A stretch of 34,262 nt of DNA. It comes from Clostridia bacterium. GTDB lineage: Bacteria; Bacillota; Clostridia; Oscillospirales; Acutalibacteraceae. The position numbers were made by a program, and so were the translations under genes. Below the pieces are notes generated by a model that saw only the letters and a program-made list of their open reading frames with translations, searched no databases and was not told the origin of the DNA. Positions 9,170 to 17,269 of the stretch are shown here, one piece after another (the first letter of the stretch is position 1; every line of letters begins with the position of its first letter). Location: the NCBI GenBank assembly GCA_024689165.1, contig JAILDS010000168.1, positions 1-34,262 of the forward strand, given 5' to 3'.

Positions 9170-9332
9170 AATGATCCTCCGAAATCAAAATACCGCGTCC
9201 CTGAGGACGCGGCTTGCATTCTGCGTTCCAAGCTCCCGGGCGCTGCGCTTTGTCCGATCGGTCGGCGCTGAGCCCATCCGGAGATCTTGACGCGGCCTTG
9301 CAATCAGCGGGCTTGCCGCTTCCTATCAGGTC
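9170..9332 (-). promoter_or_regulatory. Structured 5' leader of the hyd maturation operon (candidate attenuator/riboswitch)
   Basis: About 160 nt between predicted TSS and first ATG; hairpins AGCGG-caagc-CCGCT and CCGCGTCC-TCAG-GGACGCGG; duplicated TGCAAG(G)CCGCGTC allows competing pairings. Confidence 0.5.
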
Positions 9333-9338
9333 TTTTTC

Positions 9339-9367
9339 AGTCTAACATATTGTTTAATTTTTGTCAA
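9339..9367 (-). promoter_or_regulatory. Sigma-A promoter of the hyd maturation operon
   Basis: Minus strand TTGACA (9362-9367), 17-nt spacer, TAGACT (9339-9344). Confidence 0.75.
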
Positions 9368-9403
9368 GTCGATTTTATTTCGTTCCGCTGTCGCGAAAAC
9401 AGA

Positions 9404-9436
9404 CCGTCCCGTACGCCTTGGAGGCGTACGGGACGG
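9404..9436 (-). terminator. Strong terminator of the giant secreted protein gene
   Basis: 14-bp perfect stem CCGTCCCGTACGCC / GGCGTACGGGACGG, 5-nt loop, then TCTGTTTTCG on the minus strand. Confidence 0.75.
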
Positions 9437-9476
9437 GATCAATGTTCACACGTTGCCTTACGAGGCCGTCGGGGTT

Positions 9477-12400
9477 TTATTTCCCGAATATCGAGGCTAT
9501 GAAGGCAAAGAGGCGTTTGAAGAACGCGAGCAGCGACTGGAAGAGGTTGAAGCCCTGGCTCACTGCGCCGCCGATCTCGGAACCGGTGCCGTACATACTC
9601 AGCTGGTTGAGCATGTTGTTGAACGTCGTCATATCGCCGCTGGTGATACCCGCCGCGAGCGCGGTGAAGAGATCCTGCAGGGCGAAATCGACGTTGTTGA
9701 ACTTCATGGCAAGGTTGTTGGTGGTGGGCATGATCTTGCGCATGATCTCGACGATATACTTCATCACGTAGTCGGGCACCATGTGCTCCTGGGCGAAGGC
9801 CTGGATCGTGTAGACCACGACCCTGAGCGTATCGTCGTCGAAGCCGTCAAGGTGGCGGAGCTGGGTGAGGAAGTCGCAGAGGTTGTCCGCGTTTTTAGTC
9901 ATGAACAGGACCTGCGTGACAAGTCTGAACGCCGCGGTGAAGAGGTCGGCGCCGCCGCCGGACTCAACGATGACCATATCCGTCCTGTTGTTCTGAGGCA
10001 CGGAGGTCTTCAGTCTGAGTGTGCCCGCGCAAAGGGTGGTAAGGTCGATGTACGGCAGCGCGAGATTGAGCTGTGCGCCGGTCTCGGAATCGGTGTAGAC
10101 GGTTATGGAGCCGCCGATATTGGACTCGAGCAGGGAGTTGAGGAGGTTGTTGACGTCGATGTCCAGCGGGACGGCAAGGTTCAGGTCCATGCCGCCGATG
10201 TTCAGGTTGGCGAGCAGCCCGTTGATAAGGTCGTAGGCGTTGAAGATGGGCTTGACCGCGTCGAGCAGGACGTAAGCCGGATGTACAAGGTCGTTTATGA
10301 CCGTATTCAGACCGCCGATGGTAATGAAGAACATCAGGTTCGGGATCCTCGACAGCAGCTCCTCGATCGGGTTGTCGATAAGCTCCTCTGCAAGCTGGAT
10401 CAGCGGGTCGATGAAGTAGTAGATGGAGTTTCTGTTGCCCCTCATCACGTTGGCGTTGGAGCTGTCGGTGATGAGCTCGCCGCCGGAATACTTCAGGGCG
10501 GTGGTGTTGGCGTAGACCTCGGTATAGCTGGCAGCCGGCGCGTCAAGAGCGTCCCAGAGCGGAGCGAGAGAGTAGTAGTAGCCGGCGTAGGAGGCTATAT
10601 TGATAAGTTTGTAGATGGACAGGTCTCTGTCGTAGAACAGGAAGTCGAACACGACGGACAGCGGCGAAAGAACGGCGCAGAGGATGCTCTCGAAGATCTC
10701 AAGGTTGTACTTGAAGACGATCGTCGAAAGGTCGGCGTTCTTGTCGAAGCCTTCCTCGACGCTGATGACCCTGCCGTTGTATTTAGCGTGGAAGGGGTTG
10801 TCGATGTCGGTAACGGCGCCGGACTCATCCTTGATCACTTTGATGAAGCCCATCGAGACGTAGTCGATGCCGTTGGTCTCGCAGTAGTCCTGCGTAGCCT
10901 GCTGCCAGGTGGCTATCGAATGCTCATAGATGGTCTCGGTGATCGGGGTCATGCCGTCAGGACCGTACTGGATGTTGCCCTCATCGTCATAGATGTAGCG
11001 GGTCTTTTCCTCCATGATGTGGTTGCCGTCGGCGTCGTAGATATACTCGCCGTCGGAATTGGTGGCGTAGACCATCACCGGAATGGGTATCTTGTTGCCG
11101 TCGCCGTCGAGAACATACGTGCCGTCGGCGTTGGTCCGGTACTCGACCGGGTAGAACACGTCGCCCCAGGAGGAAACGCCCGTGGAGGACAGGTATTTAT
11201 AGAAATCGGAGGCCTGGACGAGGCTCTGCGACACGCCCCACTTCGTGCCCATGCGCTGGTTGACCTGGGCGACGAACTGCTGCGCCGCGTAGGCGGTGGA
11301 CATGTCGGAGTAGAGCACGTTGCGAACGATGTTGTCAAGGTCGAACATCTCGCTCGTAAGCTTATAGACGTTGCCCAGAGCCAGCGACAGCAGGAGCCCG
11401 GCGTAGGTGTCGTTGACGTACTGGTTGGCGAGGTTGCAGAGCAGGCCGTTTATGCCGCCCTCAAGGCCCTTGACCTTGATCATATCGAGCACGTTGTCAA
11501 TGAGCTGGCCGACGTTCTCAACAAGATATTTCGCGTCCTTGCGGGTCCAGACGGAGGAGTACTCGACCGCGTTGCCGAAGGTCTTGTCCGGGTTGATGGT
11601 GTCGGACAGGAGTATCTCATCGTAGTAATTGACTCTGTCGAGCGGGTATGTATACGCAGTCCCGGCGCCGAGACTGCCGTGCTCGTTGGTCGAGAAGATC
11701 ATCAACAGCGCGCAGATGGCGTCGTCTGCGTGGTAGTTGATATTGTATACGAAATCGCCGATGGTGTAGCCCGAGAACAGGACCTTCTGCGGGTCGAGCC
11801 CGAAGCACTGGAGCAGGCCGTACTTCATGTAGGCGTTCTCGATATCCGCACGCTCGCCGCAGGACGTCGTCGTTGTCGGCAGATAGCTGTTGTCGGGCGA
11901 CAGATACCTGTACTGCAGGGCGCCGAACAGGAACCGGAGCACGTACAGCAGCACCATACCCTGCTGCGTCGCGCTGACCGAAAGCGTTCCGAAAAACTCG
12001 CTGGACGAGGTGTACGGCGTGCCCATTTCGATGAGCTTCCTGTCCTGGAGATGAGGCAGCTTGTACGTGACCTTTGTCGTGTCGTAGACGACGTACTCAA
12101 ATGTGCATTCCGCGCTTCTGCCCAGGTGCGCCTGAGTGTTGGCGTTGAATTCATCGCTGTCGGGGCTGACCGCCACCCACACGTTGTCCCTCAGCTTGTT
12201 CGGGTACGCGGTCGGATTTGCCTCATAGGCGTCGGAGCCGCCGAGGACGACCACCGAGTTGTCGGAATTGCCGTAGGCCACGACCTTCTTGGTGTTGTTG
12301 CTTACCTCCTCGACGCCGGTGTCGTAGGTCATCTTGACGAACCTGGTGAGTATGTCGTCGACGGAGTCGAAGCTCATCTTCAGCAGGCTGCTCAGGCGCA

Positions 12401-15140
12401 GGCCGTCGCCCGACCAGGGGCCGAGGGCGCCGAAGCCGATCTCGAGCTGGATATCGTAAAGTATCTCGTTGACATTGTAGGTGGCGTAATTGCCGTTGAC
12501 CTTGACGTTCTTGCCGACAAGATATGCAAGGTTGGGCAGGAGCTTGCAGATAGAGCCCAGCGGGTCCTCGAGCACGGTGTATTCGAGCCATGAGATGATG
12601 GGCCCGAGCACGTCGTTGATGATGGACGTCCTGGCGTTGACGGCGCGGTTGCCGTTGTTGTATCTGCTGTCGCCTTCATAATTGCCGCTGCTGTTGATGG
12701 AGCCCCACCTGAGGTATGCGTGCTCGATATACATCTGGTAGCTCAGATACCTGCCGCCCTGGGAGGTGTGCCACCATGAAAGATCTATCGGCGTATCGCC
12801 CGTAAGGTCGTCCTGCTCTTCGTTGCCGGTACGCGCTCTGTAGGGTCTCGCATTGTAGTTCGAGTATTCGGTAAGGCCGAGTGTCTTGAACAGCGGGATG
12901 ATTATCTTCTTGTAGCCCTCGAGCTCGTCAAGGAAGAGGTGCGCTGCGAGAGAGCCTACGCCAATGCTTATGGTATTGAGGTCCTGCGTTGTGAACGCGA
13001 CCGCGAGCACGGTGCGCAGACCGAAGAGCATTATCGAAAGAGCGTTCTGGAAATCCTCGGCGGTGCCGTCGAGATACCAGTCCATAAGATCCCAGTCGAC
13101 GTTGTCCCAGCTGTCGCCGGCGGCGTAGAGTACGTCGTGGACCTGCTGGAACTTGGCGGGTACGGACGAACCGAGATCGCCCGAGCCGTCGGGAGCTATA
13201 ACGTGCTCGGCAAGGAGCCTGGGCCTGAAGTAGACGTGGTTGTCGTTGATGACGTTGTTGATAAGATTGTTCGCGATCCCGGAAAGCGCGCTCGCCTTGT
13301 CCTCGACGAAGTTGGGTATGGTCTCCTCGAACAGATTGGCGATCATCGGGTAGAGAAGCTCCATGAGCTTGTTGACTATGCCGCCGGTATAGAGCTTGCT
13401 CTTGAGTAAGAGCTGCACGAGCTCCTTCGGGGTCTTGTAGCCCTGGCCGTAGACGTTCGAGTGCAGGAACATAGCGCTCGTCGTGGGAAGGAACTCGCGG
13501 ATGGTCGCGCCGAGCTCCTCGTTTTCCATCAGGGCGTCGAAGCGTTCGATGAAATCGGCTATGCGCACGTCGTTCACGGTATAGCCGCCGTCCGTCTCAT
13601 TGGCGCGGACGATCCTTGTGGGATAGGTCGAGTTCGGCTGCGCCAGCTGCGCCATGTTCGCAAGCGAACCCATGCGCAGCGGTCCGAAAACGGCGTTGAG
13701 CACGTCGGCGTGATAGCCGGTGTTGTAGTTGGTCAGAGCGTAGTAGCGGCTCGTGAAGGTCGTGGCGGCGGAGTCGTGGGCAAGCTCGTAGTTGTTCGAC
13801 TGCTTCCATGAATCGATAAGGCTCCAGAAGCTCTGGTTGTCCTCGGCGTATTCGGTGGAGCAGAGCTTGAGGAAGTTGTAGCTCGCCGCAGCGGCGTCGG
13901 TGTCCGTGGTGACGGACAGGCCTGCGGCCCTGCCGCCGTGGGCGTTGAAATCCGCGTTATTTACGAAATAGGAATAGTTGCTCTCCTCGCTGATGGCGTC
14001 TGCGTACTCGGGCAGGTACGCAACGGCCTCGGAGGCGAGGGTAGCGATCGAGTTGTCCGCGTCGAACGAGAACTGGGCCTTGGTGCCGGTCTCGGTGTCG
14101 AAGGTCCTGTCGTACCGTATGCCGTAGACCGCCGTTATCGTGTCGAAGCCGCCGTTCCAGTCGTCGTTGAGACCGTAGACGGGATCGTCGTCCTCGTCGA
14201 GGGCGGAGTTGACCGTTTCATGGTAGGCGAGGATCGCGGAATCAAGGTCGGTGGTGTCGACAAAGTAGAATCTGTGGAACCAGTTGCCGGAGTTGATCAG
14301 CGTGGCGTTGCCCAGGAAGTACTGGATGATTGTCGCGTAGCTGAAGAAGCTCTTCGCGTCCTCATGATGGAACGGAAGGCGCTCGTCGGTAAGGATGACG
14401 GACGGGATCCTGTAGTTGTTCTCCTCAGAGGGCATGTTGCGTTCCGTGAGCGCAACGACGTCGGAAGTGTACGACCCATCGAGGATGTCGGCGAGAAGCT
14501 GATTGTACCTCAGAAGGTCGGCGTAGGAATAGTCGGCGCTGTGGTTCTCGACGTCCTGCTCCGTGCCGAAGGACACGAGCTTGCCGTAGTTGTCGACAAA
14601 GCCGTACTCGTTCTCACTTTCGTCATAGAAGACCTTGTAGGGCACGTTATAAGTCTCGCCGCCGACGAAGACTCTGTTGACGTCCATCCCGCTGAAGCGG
14701 GTGTCGAGCTGCGAGACGACCTCCTTGTAAAGCAGGTCGGGAGAGTACAGCCCGGTGCCGTATTCGGTCGAACGGATAGCTTCAAATATGGTATAAAATC
14801 TGTTCGCCGCTTTCAGGATGGAGTTGTTCGTGTCGTCCGTCGCCTTTACGGTGTGGACGTAAACGAAAGAGTGCGCCGTGGACGAAAAGCCCTCGGTCTC
14901 ATACTCTTCGACGCTGCCGTCGTCGTTGAGCACGCTCTCCGTCGAGCTGCTCGCTTTCTCGTTTTTGATCTGATAGTGGTCGAGCGTGCGGACCCACTCA
15001 ACCTTGAGGAAGTTCGCGAGCTCGTCGTACTGGCTGTTCAGGTCCGCGTCCGCCGCGAAAGCGTATACGCCCGCGGAGACGGGCATAACGAGGATGAGCG
15101 CGGCGAGGAAGACGCTGAGCAGTTTTTTCATGGTCTTCAT
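9477..15140 (-). CDS. Giant secreted protein (about 1887 aa) of unknown function
   Basis: Continuous ORF; start reassigned to ATG 15140 (MKTMKKLLSVFLAALILVMPVSAGVYAFAAD) with AAAAGGAGACAACC RBS; clear signal peptide, promoter and terminator; no domain recognised by eye. Confidence 0.85.
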   Translation of the reverse strand: MKTMKKLLSVFLAALILVMPVSAGVYAFAADADLNSQYDELANFLKVEWVRTLDHYQIKNEKASSSTESVLNDDGSVEEYETEGFSSTAHSFVYVHTVKATDDTNNSILKAANRFYTIFEAIRSTEYGTGLYSPDLLYKEVVSQLDTRFSGMDVNRVFVGGETYNVPYKVFYDESENEYGFVDNYGKLVSFGTEQDVENHSADYSYADLLRYNQLLADILDGSYTSDVVALTERNMPSEENNYRIPSVILTDERLPFHHEDAKSFFSYATIIQYFLGNATLINSGNWFHRFYFVDTTDLDSAILAYHETVNSALDEDDDPVYGLNDDWNGGFDTITAVYGIRYDRTFDTETGTKAQFSFDADNSIATLASEAVAYLPEYADAISEESNYSYFVNNADFNAHGGRAAGLSVTTDTDAAAASYNFLKLCSTEYAEDNQSFWSLIDSWKQSNNYELAHDSAATTFTSRYYALTNYNTGYHADVLNAVFGPLRMGSLANMAQLAQPNSTYPTRIVRANETDGGYTVNDVRIADFIERFDALMENEELGATIREFLPTTSAMFLHSNVYGQGYKTPKELVQLLLKSKLYTGGIVNKLMELLYPMIANLFEETIPNFVEDKASALSGIANNLINNVINDNHVYFRPRLLAEHVIAPDGSGDLGSSVPAKFQQVHDVLYAAGDSWDNVDWDLMDWYLDGTAEDFQNALSIMLFGLRTVLAVAFTTQDLNTISIGVGSLAAHLFLDELEGYKKIIIPLFKTLGLTEYSNYNARPYRARTGNEEQDDLTGDTPIDLSWWHTSQGGRYLSYQMYIEHAYLRWGSINSSGNYEGDSRYNNGNRAVNARTSIINDVLGPIISWLEYTVLEDPLGSICKLLPNLAYLVGKNVKVNGNYATYNVNEILYDIQLEIGFGALGPWSGDGLRLSSLLKMSFDSVDDILTRFVKMTYDTGVEEVSNNTKKVVAYGNSDNSVVVLGGSDAYEANPTAYPNKLRDNVWVAVSPDSDEFNANTQAHLGRSAECTFEYVVYDTTKVTYKLPHLQDRKLIEMGTPYTSSSEFFGTLSVSATQQGMVLLYVLRFLFGALQYRYLSPDNSYLPTTTTSCGERADIENAYMKYGLLQCFGLDPQKVLFSGYTIGDFVYNINYHADDAICALLMIFSTNEHGSLGAGTAYTYPLDRVNYYDEILLSDTINPDKTFGNAVEYSSVWTRKDAKYLVENVGQLIDNVLDMIKVKGLEGGINGLLCNLANQYVNDTYAGLLLSLALGNVYKLTSEMFDLDNIVRNVLYSDMSTAYAAQQFVAQVNQRMGTKWGVSQSLVQASDFYKYLSSTGVSSWGDVFYPVEYRTNADGTYVLDGDGNKIPIPVMVYATNSDGEYIYDADGNHIMEEKTRYIYDDEGNIQYGPDGMTPITETIYEHSIATWQQATQDYCETNGIDYVSMGFIKVIKDESGAVTDIDNPFHAKYNGRVISVEEGFDKNADLSTIVFKYNLEIFESILCAVLSPLSVVFDFLFYDRDLSIYKLINIASYAGYYYSLAPLWDALDAPAASYTEVYANTTALKYSGGELITDSSNANVMRGNRNSIYYFIDPLIQLAEELIDNPIEELLSRIPNLMFFITIGGLNTVINDLVHPAYVLLDAVKPIFNAYDLINGLLANLNIGGMDLNLAVPLDIDVNNLLNSLLESNIGGSITVYTDSETGAQLNLALPYIDLTTLCAGTLRLKTSVPQNNRTDMVIVESGGGADLFTAAFRLVTQVLFMTKNADNLCDFLTQLRHLDGFDDDTLRVVVYTIQAFAQEHMVPDYVMKYIVEIMRKIMPTTNNLAMKFNNVDFALQDLFTALAAGITSGDMTTFNNMLNQLSMYGTGSEIGGAVSQGFNLFQSLLAFFKRLFAFIASIFGK

Positions 15141-15259
15141 GGTTGTCTCCTTTTCCGTATATGGTCGGTATGATTGTACTGTTTCTCTCCCGGGGCGGCC
15201 CGGCGTCGGAGCAGGCTCCGCGCGCGGACGCATTTCGGGCGACACTTTTATACAGTGCC

Positions 15260-15288
15260 ATTATAACCGACGTTTTGCACGTTTTCAA
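15260..15288 (-). promoter_or_regulatory. Sigma-A promoter of the giant protein gene
   Basis: Minus strand TTGAAA (15283-15288), 17-nt spacer, TATAAT (15260-15265). Confidence 0.7.
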
Positions 15289-15350
15289 GCCATTAAAATA
15301 AAGATTTGATTAAAATCGCCGTTTAAATCGTCTAAGAAGTCCGCGCCTTA

Positions 15351-15378
15351 TTGACAAAACGCATTTCTTCGCTATAAT
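15351..15378 (+). promoter_or_regulatory. Sigma-A promoter reading into the folded element and the 52-aa ORF
   Basis: TTGACA (15351-15356), 16-nt spacer, TATAAT (15373-15378). Confidence 0.75.
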
Positions 15379-15380
15379 AA

Positions 15381-15655
15381 GGCATACGAGAATCGAACCA
15401 AAACGCTTTACAGAGGTCTTTTTTGGTGATTTTCGCCGATTCTTCCTTGCTTGCCGACAGGCAAGCGGCGTCCTCATCAACAAAAATCCCTCAAAAAATC
15501 CTCACTGTAAAGTGCGAAGCAGTTTTTGCGGACAGAATTTTTGTTCAGGCGAGGAACGTCGCGCGGTTAATCCTTGCCGGATTAACAAGCGATTTGACAA
15601 AGCATGGGCGAAAATTCAGCCGCAAAAACCGATTTGGGTCCGACTCTCGTATGCC
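15381..15655. repeat. Folded palindromic (MITE-like or structured RNA) element A
   Basis: 23-nt terminal inverted repeats with 3 mismatches (15381-15403 / 15633-15655); arm 1 CTTTACAG/CTGTAAAG with hairpin GCTTGCC-gaca-GGCAAGC; arm 2 GTTTTTGCGG/CCGCAAAAAC and GAATTTT/AAAATTC with hairpin GTTAATCC-ttgcc-GGATTAAC. Confidence 0.7.
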
Positions 15656-15689
15656 TAAGCCATAAATCAACCCGCAAGGAGTGAAAAAC

Positions 15690-15848
15690 ATGCTTCTCAG
15701 GACCAATGAGGGACTCGACCGCGACGGCGACGGCTTTGTTGTACCGCTTCCCGTACAGGCCATCGTCCTGTTCGTTCAGATCATCGTCGCCTATCTCGGC
15801 AAGATATGGAAATATCTCTTCCCCGAGGACGAAACCGCAGCCGAGTAA
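15690..15848 (+). CDS. 52-aa small protein: acidic Asp/Gly motif plus hydrophobic/amphipathic helix
   Basis: Below the ORF-track cutoff. MLLRTNEGLDRDGDGFVVPLPVQAIVLFVQIIVAYLGKIWKYLFPEDETAAE; RBS GCAAGGAG 9 nt upstream; own promoter and downstream hairpin. Confidence 0.65.
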   Translation: MLLRTNEGLDRDGDGFVVPLPVQAIVLFVQIIVAYLGKIWKYLFPEDETAAE

Positions 15849-15880
15849 TGCTCGTTTCGTAAAAACCGCATACGTTTTCA

Positions 15881-15902
15881 CGGACGCTTCGCAAAGCGTC
15901 CG
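15881..15902 (+). terminator. Likely terminator of the 52-aa ORF transcript
   Basis: 9-bp stem CGGACGCTT-CGCA-AAGCGTCCG followed by GTTTGGTGTGTTT; the T-tract is imperfect. Confidence 0.5.
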
Positions 15903-15946
15903 GTTTGGTGTGTTTGCCGGATAATCGAAAGCAGGTATCATAAGCT

Positions 15947-17269
15947 ATGTCAGAAACCATCCTCCAGTTCGGTACGGGCAATTTCCTGCGCGCGTTCATC
16001 TGCGATTTCATAGACTCGCTCAACGCGCAGGGGCTTTACGGAGGCAGTATCGTCGTCGTCTCTCCGACCGACTCAATAAACGTCGGGAAGATCAACGCCG
16101 TTTCCGGGCGTTACGGACTCATCCTGCGCGGTATCTCCGGCGGGGAGGTCTTCGAGTCGTCCCGAACTCTCGCCTGCATATCGCGGGCGATAAACCCCTA
16201 CCGCTCCTTTCCGGAATTCCTCGGGCTCGCCGCTGCTCCCGAGCTGCGCTTCATCGTGTCGAACACCACCGAGGCGGGCATAGCCTTCGACCCCTCGTGC
16301 GGCTTCGGCGACGAGCCGCCGGCGTCGTTCCCCGCGAAGCTGACCCGTTTTCTGTTCGAGCGTTACAGGCTCGGCGGGCGCGGCTTCGTCATCCTGCCGT
16401 GCGAGCTCATCGAAGACAACGCCGGCAGGCTCCGGGAATACGTGAAAAAATACGCCGCGCTCTGGCAGCTCGGCGCAGAGTTCGAAGAATGGCTCGACTC
16501 GGAGAACGTTTTCTGCGAGACGCTCGTCGACAGGATAGTCTCGGGCTTCTCTCAGCAGGATTCGGACCGGATCTTCACCGAAACGGGCGAGCGCGACGAG
16601 CTGCTGACGGTCGCGGAGCCCTACCACCTCTGGGCGGTCGCGGGCGATTTCGAGCGGGAGCTGCCGCTGAAGCGCGGCGGCGTGAACGTCATCTGGGACG
16701 CGGATGTCGCCGCGGCGAGAGAGATGAAGGTACGGCTGCTCAACGGTTCGCACACCTCGATGGTATTCCTTTCGATGCTCTGCGGCGTACAGACTGTGGC
16801 GGAAAGCCTGAAGGACCCGGCTCTGAGGGCGTTCCTCGACGGCTGGACGGGGCGCTGCGCGATGCCGACGCTCGGAGATTCGCCTCGCTGCCGGGAATTC
16901 GCCTCGGCTGTTTACGAGCGCTTCTCCAACCCGTTCCTGCACCACCGCTGGAGCTCGATCTCGCTCAACTCGGTCTCAAAATTCACCGCCCGCGTGCTGC
17001 CGACCGCCCGCGAGCTGTACAAAGCAGGCGCCCCCGTGAAGATCCCGGCTCTGTCGCTGGCGGCGCTCGTGACGTATTACAAAGAAAACGACGTAAGCGA
17101 CTCCCCCGACGCCGTCCGTTCCGTCCGGGACAACGGCCTCGCCCGGATAACTGCCGACCGGGGACTGTGGGGTGAGGACGTCTCGTTCCTTCTGCCCGAC
17201 GCCGGGCGCGCGTCGGAGCTCCTGCGCGAAAAGGGCGCCGCGGAGGCGATACAGTGGAGCTTAAGCTGA
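15947..17269 (+). CDS. uxaB: Tagaturonate reductase / altronate oxidoreductase (mannitol dehydrogenase family)
   Basis: 440 aa; LQFGTGNFLRAF, SNTTEAGI, RGFVILPCELIEDNAGRL, LLNGSHTSMVFLSMLCG; adjacent to uxaA. Confidence 0.88.
   Translation: MSETILQFGTGNFLRAFICDFIDSLNAQGLYGGSIVVVSPTDSINVGKINAVSGRYGLILRGISGGEVFESSRTLACISRAINPYRSFPEFLGLAAAPELRFIVSNTTEAGIAFDPSCGFGDEPPASFPAKLTRFLFERYRLGGRGFVILPCELIEDNAGRLREYVKKYAALWQLGAEFEEWLDSENVFCETLVDRIVSGFSQQDSDRIFTETGERDELLTVAEPYHLWAVAGDFERELPLKRGGVNVIWDADVAAAREMKVRLLNGSHTSMVFLSMLCGVQTVAESLKDPALRAFLDGWTGRCAMPTLGDSPRCREFASAVYERFSNPFLHHRWSSISLNSVSKFTARVLPTARELYKAGAPVKIPALSLAALVTYYKENDVSDSPDAVRSVRDNGLARITADRGLWGEDVSFLLPDAGRASELLREKGAAEAIQWSLS

Noticed and set aside
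9193-9212. CCGCGTCC-CTGA-GGACGCGG as a plain terminator
   Set aside because: Followed by only a poor T-run and placed just before an RBS within a leader; kept as part of a possible switching structure instead.
9453-12593. 1046-aa plus-strand ORF antisense to the giant protein
   Set aside because: Val/Asp/Glu/Arg-rich shadow translation with no family motifs, RBS or promoter; GC-rich codon bias of the opposite strand keeps this frame open.
13938-15173. 411-aa plus-strand ORF opposite the N-terminus of the giant protein
   Set aside because: Val/Arg/Asp-rich shadow frame crossing the signal-peptide region and RBS of the real minus-strand gene.
15381-15391. GGCATACGAGA resembles the core of the Illumina P7 adapter (an adapter-contamination worry)
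   Set aside because: The match is only 11 nt, continues into unrelated sequence, and is the left arm of a 23-nt inverted repeat completed 250 nt downstream.
15423-15665. 80-aa ORF inside folded element A
   Set aside because: Lies entirely across the palindromic arms and lacks an RBS; the DNA is better explained by base pairing.
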